Shown one piece after another: positions 49,909 to 58,390 of a DNA stretch of 64,000 nt (its first letter is position 1; each line of letters begins with the position of its first letter). Source of the DNA: XBB1006 sp051877515 (GTDB taxonomy: Bacteria > Bacillota > Clostridia > Lachnospirales > Lachnospiraceae); contig JBJEIY010000033.1 in assembly GCA_051877515.1 (NCBI GenBank), forward strand, positions 1-64,000. The letters are read 5' to 3'. Both the position numbers and the translations under genes were made by a program. Under the pieces are notes generated by a model that searched no databases, was not told the DNA's origin, and worked only from the letters and a program-made list of their open reading frames with translations.

Positions 49909-52593
49909 CTATGCCTGTATCTGTCCTGCTAAAACTTCTTTTGCTTTGGCCACGGCAGCCGGAATACCGGCAGGATTCTTTCCTCCTGCCTGAGCCATAT
50001 TGGGACGTCCTCCGCCGCCACCGCCAACCAACCCGGCAATCTCCCGGATCAGATTTCCTGCGTGCGCACCCTTTTCTATTGCCTGGGGAGTTGCCATGGT
50101 GATCAAATTGACTTTTCCTTCAAACTCTGAGGCCAGAACAATCACGCCTTCTCCAAGTTTCTCCTTCAGGGAATCACCAAGTTCACGAAGATTATTCATA
50201 TCTACGCCTGACAGGGAACTTGCAAGAATTTTCACTCCTGCAATCTCTTCCACCTGATCCATAACATCACCCAGAGCATCCTTTGCTGCAGCAGACTTCA
50301 AAGATTCATTCTCGCTGTGAAGATTCTTTATTTCTGCAGTCATATGCTCAATACGGTCCACAAGTCCGGCAGGAGTGGTCTTCGCTGCTTTCGCCGCCCG
50401 ATTCAGTTCTTCTTCTATCTTGGCATAATACTTTAATACATTATCACCGGTAAACGCTTCAATCCTTCGAATTCCGGAAGCCACACCGGTCTCAGAAATG
50501 ATTTTAAATGCCGCAATATCCGCAGTGTTTTTTACATGTGTTCCGCCACAGAACTCCTTTGAAAACTCTCCCATGGATACCACGCGGACGTTTTCGCCGT
50601 ATTTTTCACCAAACAATGCCATTGCACCGGTCTTGCGGGCTTCGTCTACCGTCATAACATCCGTCCGGACTGTAAGCTGTTCTGCTATTTTTTTATTTAC
50701 CAGCTCTTCCACTTTACGGATCTCTTCTGCTGTCATCGCTTCAAAGTGTGAAAAATCAAATCTCGTTCGTTCACTATCCTGGTAAGATCCCTGCTGTTCC
50801 ACATGAGTTCCCAGAACTTCTCTTAAAGCTTTCTGCAATAAATGGGTTGCTGAATGATTCCTGCAGGTACGGGCTCTTAAAACCTCATCCACACAAAGCA
50901 AAACGTCATCATCCTTGCGGATCATTCCTTCTTCCACATAACCTATATGGGCATAACGGTTACCCACCACCTTAATGGTTTCTTCTACAACAAACCTTCC
51001 GCCGGCGGCTTTGATCACACCACGGTCTCCATTCTGACCACCCATAGTTGCATAAAATGGTGTAACCGGAACAATGATGGCTCCGTGCTCACCATCAGTC
51101 AATACATCGCACAGTTCCATCTGGGAATCCTCTTCCTGCCCGGTAACCATCACCAGTGCAGAAACTCTGGAGTTCTCCTGTAATCGGTCATATCCCACAA
51201 ATTCCGTTGTGATGGAAGGATCCAGTTCTTCATAAACCGTTGCATCCGCACCCATATAATTCGTGGTCTTTCTTGCAGCTCTGGCCTGTTCTTTCTGCTG
51301 TTTCATGCAAGATGCAAAGCCTTCTTCATCATAAGTAAATCCGGACTCCTCTAAGATCTCTCCTGTCAGATCGATTGGGAATCCATAAGTATCGTACAGC
51401 TTAAATGCATCTTCTCCAGCTAACTGTCTGCATCCGGAATTCTTTAGCTTGTCCATCATGCTTTCCAAAATGGAAAGACCCTGATCTATGGTCTTGTTAA
51501 ACTGTTCTTCCTCTTTCGTCAGAATCGTAAAAATATAATCCTTTTTCTCTTCTAATTCCGGATAACCATCCTTGCACTCACGGATTACCGTTTCGGAAAG
51601 ACTGGCAAGAAACGCACCGTTCATTCCCAGCATTCTTCCGTGTCTTGCTGCACGACGGATCAAACGGCGGAGTACATAACCTCTTCCTTCGTTGGTAGGA
51701 CGTACACCATCGGAAACCAGAAAAGTGGCTGAACGAATATGATCCGTAATAAGACGGATGGACACATCATCCTTATCATCTTTCTGATATTCCTTATTAC
51801 ACAACTTGCATACACTGTCACGGATTGCCTTCATACTGTCTATATCAAAGACAGAATCCACATCCTGAACCACTACCGCAAGACGTTCCAGACCCATTCC
51901 CGTATCAATGTTCTTCTGCTCTAATAATTCATAGTGACCTTTTCCATCTCCCTCAAACTGGGTAAAGACATTGTTCCACACTTCCATGAAACGATCGCAT
52001 TCACATCCCACTTTACAGTCCGGACTGCCACAACCATATTTTTCTCCGCGATCATAATAAATCTCGGAACACGGACCGCAGGGACCTGCTCCATGCTCCC
52101 AGAAATTGTCACATTTTCCGTCTTCATCACGATAGAACCTGGTGATTTTCTCTTCCGGAACGTGAAGTTTCTTTGTCCAGATATCAAAGGCCTCTTCGTC
52201 TTCAAAATAAATAGAAGGATACAGCCTGTCCTCTTCCAGTCCTACTACCTTGGTAAGGAACTCCCATGACCAGGCTAACGCTTCCTCCTTAAAATAATCC
52301 CCAAAAGAAAAGTTTCCAAGCATCTCAAAAAAGGTAAGATGTCTCGCCGTCTTACCTACATTCTCAATATCTCCTGTACGCACACATTTCTGGCAAGTAC
52401 AGACTCTTTTTCTTGGGGGAACTTCCTGTCCTGTAAAATATGGTTTTAAAGGTGCCATTCCTGCATTGATCAGCAGTAAACTCTTGTCATTATGGGGCAC
52501 CAAAGAAAAGCTCTTCATAGCCAGATGATCCTTTGACTTAAAATAGTCAAGAAACATCCGTCTGAGCTCGTTCACTCCGTAGTATTTACTCAA
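49909..52593 (-). CDS. alaS: Alanyl-tRNA synthetase
   Basis: An 894-residue class II synthetase. N-terminal catalytic core (HLTFFEMLGNFSFGDYFK, GPCGPCSEIYYDRG), tRNA-recognition helices, editing domain with the zinc ligands NHSATHLLQKAL and FCGGTHVKNTAD, and a C-terminal oligomerisation domain with GGGGGGRPNMAQAGG. Full length. It lies 19 bases downstream of a 51-codon membrane-protein gene. No T-box was seen. Confidence 0.98.
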   Translation of the reverse strand: MSKYYGVNELRRMFLDYFKSKDHLAMKSFSLVPHNDKSLLLINAGMAPLKPYFTGQEVPPRKRVCTCQKCVRTGDIENVGKTARHLTFFEMLGNFSFGDYFKEEALAWSWEFLTKVVGLEEDRLYPSIYFEDEEAFDIWTKKLHVPEEKITRFYRDEDGKCDNFWEHGAGPCGPCSEIYYDRGEKYGCGSPDCKVGCECDRFMEVWNNVFTQFEGDGKGHYELLEQKNIDTGMGLERLAVVVQDVDSVFDIDSMKAIRDSVCKLCNKEYQKDDKDDVSIRLITDHIRSATFLVSDGVRPTNEGRGYVLRRLIRRAARHGRMLGMNGAFLASLSETVIRECKDGYPELEEKKDYIFTILTKEEEQFNKTIDQGLSILESMMDKLKNSGCRQLAGEDAFKLYDTYGFPIDLTGEILEESGFTYDEEGFASCMKQQKEQARAARKTTNYMGADATVYEELDPSITTEFVGYDRLQENSRVSALVMVTGQEEDSQMELCDVLTDGEHGAIIVPVTPFYATMGGQNGDRGVIKAAGGRFVVEETIKVVGNRYAHIGYVEEGMIRKDDDVLLCVDEVLRARTCRNHSATHLLQKALREVLGTHVEQQGSYQDSERTRFDFSHFEAMTAEEIRKVEELVNKKIAEQLTVRTDVMTVDEARKTGAMALFGEKYGENVRVVSMGEFSKEFCGGTHVKNTADIAAFKIISETGVASGIRRIEAFTGDNVLKYYAKIEEELNRAAKAAKTTPAGLVDRIEHMTAEIKNLHSENESLKSAAAKDALGDVMDQVEEIAGVKILASSLSGVDMNNLRELGDSLKEKLGEGVIVLASEFEGKVNLITMATPQAIEKGAHAGNLIREIAGLVGGGGGGRPNMAQAGGKNPAGIPAAVAKAKEVLAGQIQA

Positions 52594-52612
52594 AACGATT
52601 CCTCCGCATCAC

Positions 52613-52768
52613 TTACTGTTCTGCTTTTTTCTCTGTTTCTGCCGCTGCTTCCTGGGCATTCTTTCTCTTTCTTGCCTGAATTCCCAGAAAAGCACCTACT
52701 GCACCTACTGCTACAAACACTACCATCAGTACAAGATACTGAAAAAAGGAATTAAAAAAAACTATCAT
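52613..52768 (-). CDS. 51-residue single-pass membrane protein
   Basis: MIVFFNSFFQYLVLMVVFVA opens one membrane helix (about residues 8-31), followed by a charged tail QARKRKNAQEAAAETEKK. A strong AGGAGG site lies 7-8 bases before ATG 52768. It sits directly ahead of alaS. The family is unknown to me. Small one-helix proteins of this layout are common in Lachnospiraceae. Confidence 0.65.
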   Translation of the reverse strand: MIVFFNSFFQYLVLMVVFVAVGAVGAFLGIQARKRKNAQEAAAETEKKAEQ

Positions 52769-52882
52769 TGCGTTACCTCCTAACAAACTTAGTTCATTAT
52801 AGCTTACTTCTGCTAATATTTCAATATATGTGATCCATTGTTATTCAATAAACAGGGGATTTTTCCTTTCTATAAGAAGCGC

Positions 52883-53362
52883 TCAGACCTCTTCTTCCCA
52901 GCTGTCTTCTTCCGGATTCATCGAATCCGCGGCTGTGGTAGCCAATTCATCACAGCGTTCATTGAAAGCATGTCCATCATGACCTTTTACCCATACATAG
53001 GTTACCTGATGCGGTGCAACCGCATTCAATAGACGCACCCACAATTCCTTATTCTTTACCGGCTTTTTATCCGACTTTCGCCAGTTATTTTTCATCCAGC
53101 TATCAAGCCAGCCCTGATTAAATGCATCCACCACGTATTTGGAATCTGATGTAAAAACAACTTCGCAGGGTTTCGTCAAATGTTCAAATCCAACGATTGC
53201 CCCCATCAGTTCCATTCGGTTATTGGTAGTTAACCGATACCCGCAGCTGTATTCCCTGATATGCTCCCGGCCCGTCCGATCCACATACCGCAACACCGTT
53301 CCGTATCCTCCCGGTCCCGGATTTCCTCTTGCCGAACCATCGGAATAGATTTCTACCTTCAC
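52883..53362 (-). CDS. rnhA: Ribonuclease HI
   Basis: A 159-residue enzyme cleaving RNA in RNA-DNA hybrids. The DEDD residues are visible in IYSDGSARGNPGPGGYG, NNRMELMGAI, VFTSDSKYVVDAF and NERCDELATTAA. GTG start with AGGAAAGG upstream. The acidic C-terminal tail is an extension. Confidence 0.95.
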   Translation of the reverse strand: MKVEIYSDGSARGNPGPGGYGTVLRYVDRTGREHIREYSCGYRLTTNNRMELMGAIVGFEHLTKPCEVVFTSDSKYVVDAFNQGWLDSWMKNNWRKSDKKPVKNKELWVRLLNAVAPHQVTYVWVKGHDGHAFNERCDELATTAADSMNPEEDSWEEEV

Positions 53363-53464
53363 GCCTTTCCTCCCCTACATGTTCTTATGGTATTATATCG
53401 CTCATTGTATCACATTTTTTCCATCCGATAAAACTATTTTCTTTTATCTTTTGTACCTTCCCTG

Positions 53465-54949
53465 CTAAATAATAATGCAGACCATTCCTCCATTGCTGTC
53501 ATTCACGATTTTTTGCATGGTTTCCTGCAGTTTCATCTGGCTTTCTTCATCCATCATGGCAATCTTTGTTTTAATACCGTCTTCCACCAGTTCACCCACT
53601 GTTTTTCCGAAAATATTTACATTTAAAAATCCTTCCTGGCTTTCTCTTCCCTGCTTCATATAGTCCAAAAGTCCTTCTGCCTGTTCCTTCGTGCCAATAA
53701 TGGGAGCAATCTCTGTTTCCACGTTTGCCCTGATAAAATGTATGGATGGGGAATATGCCTTAATCCGGATCCCATATTTGTTTCCATGCTTCACAAGTTG
53801 GGGTTCTTCAATGTCAATTTCTTCCAGTCCGGGAATAACCACACCATACCCCCTCTGTGATACGGATGTATACGCATCTGCCACTTTGTCGAACATGGCC
53901 TTGGATCTGGCCAGTGCCCGTAACAATTCGATCAGTTCATATTCTCCATCAATCTTTTCACCTGTAAGTTCACTGATATTTTCGTAATAGCACCGTTCAG
54001 GAAGCTTGAATTCAAACAGGATTTCTCCTTTTGCAAGATCCGTTTTCCGTTTGTGTATCTCTTCCACCAGCCCCTCCGGCTGATACTCCATTTCCTGCAA
54101 TCCACTCATGGTTTTGTGCTTTTCCATTAGTTTACGTGCATTTTGCAATAAATCCTGATATACCTTCTGATCTGTATCCAGCGTCTGCGTCCATCTTGGA
54201 ATCTGGAAGAAAATCCTCGTAACCGGGAACTCATACAGAAGATTCTGAAGCAGATTGAAAGCATCATCTTTACTCATTTGTTCCACGTTCATAGGCAGAA
54301 CATCCACCTGATATTCTTTTTTCAGGCGACTGGCCAGTTCCCTGGCATGCTCACTAAAAGGTTTCTCACAGTTAAGTACTATCAAAAAAGGTTTTCCCAT
54401 CTTCTTTAACTGCATAACTGTTTCTTTTTCAGCCGGTTCGTAATTTGTCCGGTCAATCCCTGTAATGCTTCCGTCGGTTGTCATTACGATTCCCAACGTT
54501 GCATGCTCATGGATCACTTTTTCTGTTCCGATTCTGGCCGCTTTTGTAAAAGGAACCTCCGTGTCAAACCAGGGTGTATGTACCATACGCTCTTTTCCGT
54601 CCTCCATATGTCCTTCCACACCCTGTACCATGAATCCCACACAGTCAATCAGACGTACCCTGAATCTGGTGTTTTCATCCAGCGCGATCTCTACCGCTTT
54701 TGCCGGAACAAATTTCGGCTCCGTAGTCATTATGGTTTTCCCCTGCGCCGCCTGGGGAAGTTCATCCTGTGTCTGGTTATAGGTGGCCTCATCGTCAATA
54801 AAAGGCAGCACACATAATTCCATAAACCGTTTAATAAACGTGCTTTTCCCTGTTCTAACCGGGCCCACAACACCAATAAAAATTTCTCCGTTGGTTCTTT
54901 GCCTGATATCCTGATACAACTCCCACTCTCGTGTAGACATTTTCTCCAT
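53465..54949 (-). CDS. spoIVA: Spore coat morphogenesis ATPase SpoIVA
   Basis: A 494-residue ATPase that polymerises on the outer forespore membrane as the coat base. Walker A: IGVVGPVRTGKSTFIKRFME; LIDCVGFMVQGVEGH is the Walker B region. The C-terminus GGMVCIII is the family's membrane-localising end. Full length. A sigma-E-type promoter lies 27 bases upstream. Confidence 0.97.
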   Translation of the reverse strand: MEKMSTREWELYQDIRQRTNGEIFIGVVGPVRTGKSTFIKRFMELCVLPFIDDEATYNQTQDELPQAAQGKTIMTTEPKFVPAKAVEIALDENTRFRVRLIDCVGFMVQGVEGHMEDGKERMVHTPWFDTEVPFTKAARIGTEKVIHEHATLGIVMTTDGSITGIDRTNYEPAEKETVMQLKKMGKPFLIVLNCEKPFSEHARELASRLKKEYQVDVLPMNVEQMSKDDAFNLLQNLLYEFPVTRIFFQIPRWTQTLDTDQKVYQDLLQNARKLMEKHKTMSGLQEMEYQPEGLVEEIHKRKTDLAKGEILFEFKLPERCYYENISELTGEKIDGEYELIELLRALARSKAMFDKVADAYTSVSQRGYGVVIPGLEEIDIEEPQLVKHGNKYGIRIKAYSPSIHFIRANVETEIAPIIGTKEQAEGLLDYMKQGRESQEGFLNVNIFGKTVGELVEDGIKTKIAMMDEESQMKLQETMQKIVNDSNGGMVCIII

Positions 54950-54975
54950 AAGAATACCTCTTCCACGTTTATTCC

Positions 54976-55004
54976 ATTGTATGGGAAAGCACTTGAAATT
55001 ATGA
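54976..55004 (-). promoter_or_regulatory. Sigma-E-type promoter of spoIVA
   Basis: On the minus strand, TCATAAT (55004-54998), a 14-bp spacer and CATACAAT (54983-54976), a perfect match to the -10 consensus CATACANT. Confidence 0.8.
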
Positions 55005-55044
55005 TTTATTTGTCACTCCATCCAAATCCGATGCCTGTTTCCTC

Positions 55045-55087
55045 TAAAAAAACATCAGAGCCTGTGCTCTTCACAGGTCTCTGATGC
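55045..55087 (-). terminator. Terminator of sda-to-nfn string
   Basis: On the minus strand, ATCAGAGaCCTGTG pairs with CACAGGCTCTGAT around GAAGAG or a shorter loop, then TTTTTTT. Confidence 0.9.
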
Positions 55088-55148
55088 ATTTGTATTCATA
55101 ACAAGTAAGGCTCTTACTGCCTCATCTTGTTTTATGGATTTCTGAGAA

Positions 55149-56531
55149 TTATTTGCCGGAAAGATACTCATGGATTCCTTTTGCCGCTGCCTTTCCTGCA
55201 CCCATGGCAAGGATTACGGTTGCTGCTCCGGTCACGGCATCACCACCGGCAAATACGCCCGGTTTACTGGTTGCACCATTCTCTTCCTGAGCCACAATAC
55301 ACTTACGACGATTTGCTTCTAATCCTTCCGTAGTAGAGGTAATCAATGGATTTGGAGAGGTTCCAAGAGACATAATAACTGTGTCTGCTTCAATTTCATA
55401 TTCGGATCCCGGAATCTCCACAGGGCTTCTTCTTCCGGAAGCATCCGGCTCTCCCAATTCCATCTTTATCAGACGAATACCTTTCACCCATCCTTCTTCG
55501 TTGACCAGAATCTCGGTGGGATTTGTAAGAAGGTCGAATACTACACCCTCTTCTTTTGCGTGGTGTACTTCTTCTACACGGGCCGGAAGTTCCGCCTCAC
55601 TTCTGCGGTATACGATATGTACCTCTGCTCCTAAACGAAGTGCGGTTCTTGCAGCATCCATTGCCACATTTCCGCCTCCTACTACAACCACTTTGGATCC
55701 CGCCATAATCGGTGTTGCATAATTCTTAAATGCTTTCATCAGATTGTTTCTGGTAAGATATTCATTGGCAGAGAACACACCGTTTGCATTTTCTCCCGGA
55801 ATACCCATGAATCTTGGCAGGCCTGCACCGGATCCGATAAAGACTGCTTCAAAGCCTTCTTCTTCCATCAATTCATCAATGGTAATGGATTTTCCGATGA
55901 TCACATTGGTTTCAATCTTCACGCCAAGGGACTTTACATTCTCCACTTCCTTCTTCACAACTTTCTCTTTTGGAAGACGGAACTCAGGAATACCATAGAC
56001 TAAAACACCGCCTGCTTCATGCAGAGCCTCAAAAATGGTCACATCATAGCCCAATTTTGCCAGATCTCCTGCGCAGGTTAAGCCTGCAGGGCCGGAGCCG
56101 ATGACCGCTACCTTTTTACCCAGACGTTCCTTGGCCGGTTCCGGTTTTATTCCATTGTTCGATGCCCAATCTGCAACAAAGCGCTCTAATTTACCAATGG
56201 CAACTGCTTCACCCTTTATTCCGCGGACACATTTTCCTTCGCACTGACTTTCCTGTGGGCAGACACGTCCACACACTGCCGGCAACGCGGATGATTGCCC
56301 TATAATACGATATGCTTCTTCAAAATTACGATTCTTAACCTGTTCTATAAATGCCGGAATGTTAATGGAAACCGGACAGCCTTCCACACACATTGGTTTT
56401 TTACAGTTTAAGCATCTTCCTGCTTCTGCAACTGCCTCTTCCTCATTATATCCGAGACAAACCTCTTCAAAATTTGTTGCACGCACCTTTGGTTCCTGCT
56501 CTCTGACAGGCACTTTCTTCATCATATCCAT
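55149..56531 (-). CDS. nfnB: NfnB: NADPH-binding large subunit of bifurcating transhydrogenase
   Basis: A 460-residue flavoprotein homologous to the glutamate-synthase small subunit (GltA/GltD type). N-terminal Fe-S region: RCLNCKKPMCVEGCPVS and CGRVCPQESQCEGKCVRG. First Rossmann: KKVAVIGSGPAGLTCAGDL; second: KVVVVGGGNVAMDAARTA. Next to an NfnA homologue and with a TAATG overlap, it is best read as NfnB of NADH-dependent ferredoxin:NADP oxidoreductase, which couples NADPH oxidation to ferredoxin and NAD reduction. An alternative is a standalone glutamate synthase-like subunit. Confidence 0.88.
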   Translation of the reverse strand: MDMMKKVPVREQEPKVRATNFEEVCLGYNEEEAVAEAGRCLNCKKPMCVEGCPVSINIPAFIEQVKNRNFEEAYRIIGQSSALPAVCGRVCPQESQCEGKCVRGIKGEAVAIGKLERFVADWASNNGIKPEPAKERLGKKVAVIGSGPAGLTCAGDLAKLGYDVTIFEALHEAGGVLVYGIPEFRLPKEKVVKKEVENVKSLGVKIETNVIIGKSITIDELMEEEGFEAVFIGSGAGLPRFMGIPGENANGVFSANEYLTRNNLMKAFKNYATPIMAGSKVVVVGGGNVAMDAARTALRLGAEVHIVYRRSEAELPARVEEVHHAKEEGVVFDLLTNPTEILVNEEGWVKGIRLIKMELGEPDASGRRSPVEIPGSEYEIEADTVIMSLGTSPNPLITSTTEGLEANRRKCIVAQEENGATSKPGVFAGGDAVTGAATVILAMGAGKAAAKGIHEYLSGK

Positions 56532-57418
56532 TAGTTTTCACCTCCGCAATTTCCGCATCCGCCATGATGAGTATTTCCCTCACGCAGTTTCAACAATGCC
56601 CGTCCTTCCTGTGTTTTGTACAACTGCTGACGTTTCATTGCCTCATCAAAGTTCACCTTATGTCCGTCAAATTCCGGTCCGTCTACACAGGCAAACTTAA
56701 TCTCATCACCTACGCTTAAGCGACATGCTCCACACATTCCGGTTCCGTCAACCATGATAGGATTCATGGAAACAATGGTTGGAATACCAAGCTTTTGGGT
56801 TGTTAAGCAACAGAATTTCATCATGATCATTGGTCCAATGGCAACACATACATCGTAGCTCTTACCTTCTGCCACCAGATCCTCAATTACTTTTGTTACC
56901 ATACCGCTTCTGCCGTAGCTTCCGTCATCGGTGGTTATGTATAGATTTCCGGCAACTTCAGCCATCTCTTTTTCCAAAATAATAAGATCCTTCGTTTTTG
57001 CTCCAACGATTACATCTGCATCAATACCATGCTCATGAAGCCATTTTACCTGCGGATAAACCGGGGCTGTTCCAACTCCACCGGCAACAAATAAGATCTT
57101 CTTCTTTTTTGTTTTCTCAAGATCATCCGTTACCAGTTCAGAAGGATTTCCCAGCGGTCCAACCACATCCATAAAACTGTCTCCTGCCTTCAAATATGTC
57201 ATTGCTTCTGTAGATGCACCTACAGGCTGGAAAACGATGGTAATGGTTTGTGCTTCTCTGTCATAATCACAGATCGTCAGCGGAATACGTTCCCCTTCTT
57301 CATCCATCTTCACGATCAAAAACTGACCCGGCAGACATTTTTTCGCGATTCTGCCTGCTTTCACCACCATAAGGTAAATGTTTTGGCTGAGCTTTTCAGC
57401 CTTAAGAATTGGATACAT
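56531..57418 (-). CDS. nfnA: NfnA: FAD/NAD-binding small subunit of bifurcating transhydrogenase
   Basis: A 295-residue protein of the ferredoxin-NADP-reductase/PyrK group. FAD part: FLIVKMDEEGERIPLTICDYD; NAD part: ILFVAGGVGTAPVYPQVKWL. The [2Fe-2S] motif DGTGMCGACRLSVGDEIKF...C follows, then a Cys-rich tail GGCGNCGGEN. The stop shares a base with the nfnB start. Its presence identifies the pair as Nfn (also called SudAB). Confidence 0.9.
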   Translation of the reverse strand: MYPILKAEKLSQNIYLMVVKAGRIAKKCLPGQFLIVKMDEEGERIPLTICDYDREAQTITIVFQPVGASTEAMTYLKAGDSFMDVVGPLGNPSELVTDDLEKTKKKKILFVAGGVGTAPVYPQVKWLHEHGIDADVIVGAKTKDLIILEKEMAEVAGNLYITTDDGSYGRSGMVTKVIEDLVAEGKSYDVCVAIGPMIMMKFCCLTTQKLGIPTIVSMNPIMVDGTGMCGACRLSVGDEIKFACVDGPEFDGHKVNFDEAMKRQQLYKTQEGRALLKLREGNTHHGGCGNCGGEN

Positions 57419-57432
57419 GCTTTTTTCCTCCT

Positions 57433-58374
57433 TTAATTAAAGTAAACCAGTTCCTCTTCCGGTTTTTCTGCCATAGTAATATCCTGAATATATAAAACCG
57501 GACCTTTGCCTTTATACTCCATTGCAAACTCCGTCTTCATAACAGCAGTTACCTGCACCCAGGATTTGTGAGGAATCTCCTTCGATCTTTCATATTTGGC
57601 TTTAAAACCGATAAACTGTATATCATCTACACAACATGTCATGGCAAACCGTCCGGGAACCAGAACCCCTTCTTTCATTTTGGCAGGGTTATATACCAAC
57701 GCCAGGAATTTTACGGTTTTCCCTTCATATTTCTTTGGATCCTCCTGGGCATCAATAAACCAGATACCATAATCCATATCCGAGATCTCTAATACATCCT
57801 GATCCAGATCATACGGCAGTGGTTCCGGTGTTTCATCAATGGTTCCGTCTTTTCGCTCATACACGATCTGCGCACGACGGTTATTTGTTTTTACAGCGGT
57901 ACGGAATTTAATCTTTGGCGTATTCTCATCACTGCGATTAAAGATCACAACATCCGACAGGAAAATCTGCTCCATCATCATACTTCGCATATTAGTCAGA
58001 TAATTCTCAAAAGTAGAAGCATCTACCGTTGTCAGTACCTGCACCAGTTCGCAGGTCTTTGGCAGCACATCTTCTACAAGATCTGCCACTTCCCAGGTTC
58101 CGTTGTATTCAATAAAAATGTTTTCCGGATGATACTTCTTAATACAATCCTCTATAAAGCTGCGATGAAACTCTTCTTTCTGCTCCACATAGACAAGAGA
58201 GGTTTTCAGCTTAGCCATTTCCTGTTCATCAAATTCTTCCTCACCGTCTTCACAGACGATGATCAGATTTTTTGATCCGATCCCGAACCCATTTTCCACC
58301 AGTGTTTCTTTGATCAGTGTCGTTTTACCACTGTCCATAAAACCGGTAAACAAATATACTGCTATTGTTTCCAT
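57433..58374 (-). CDS. CobW-like GTPase fused to TIGR03943/DUF1980-like domain
   Basis: A 313-residue protein. About 1-185 is a G3E (CobW) P-loop domain: FTGFMDSGKTTLIKETL with NRSD near 147. The CxCC metal motif of metallochaperones is absent. From about 195, VKFLALVYNPAKM, GRFAMTCCVDDIQFIGF and WVQVTAVM match the C-terminal part of TIGR03943/DUF1980 proteins, usually the soluble partner of UPF0718 permeases and linked to zinc supply. This fusion ties a GTPase to that domain. It is located between nfnA and the His-rich CobW gene. Confidence 0.75.
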   Translation of the reverse strand: METIAVYLFTGFMDSGKTTLIKETLVENGFGIGSKNLIIVCEDGEEEFDEQEMAKLKTSLVYVEQKEEFHRSFIEDCIKKYHPENIFIEYNGTWEVADLVEDVLPKTCELVQVLTTVDASTFENYLTNMRSMMMEQIFLSDVVIFNRSDENTPKIKFRTAVKTNNRRAQIVYERKDGTIDETPEPLPYDLDQDVLEISDMDYGIWFIDAQEDPKKYEGKTVKFLALVYNPAKMKEGVLVPGRFAMTCCVDDIQFIGFKAKYERSKEIPHKSWVQVTAVMKTEFAMEYKGKGPVLYIQDITMAEKPEEELVYFN

Positions 58375-58390
58375 ATTCTACGCATATCTC

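Noticed and set aside
49860..52612. T-box or other leader riboswitch for alaS or the MetRS-like gene
   Set aside because: No Stem I-like structure or T-box core sequence was seen; alaS starts 19 bases after another gene.
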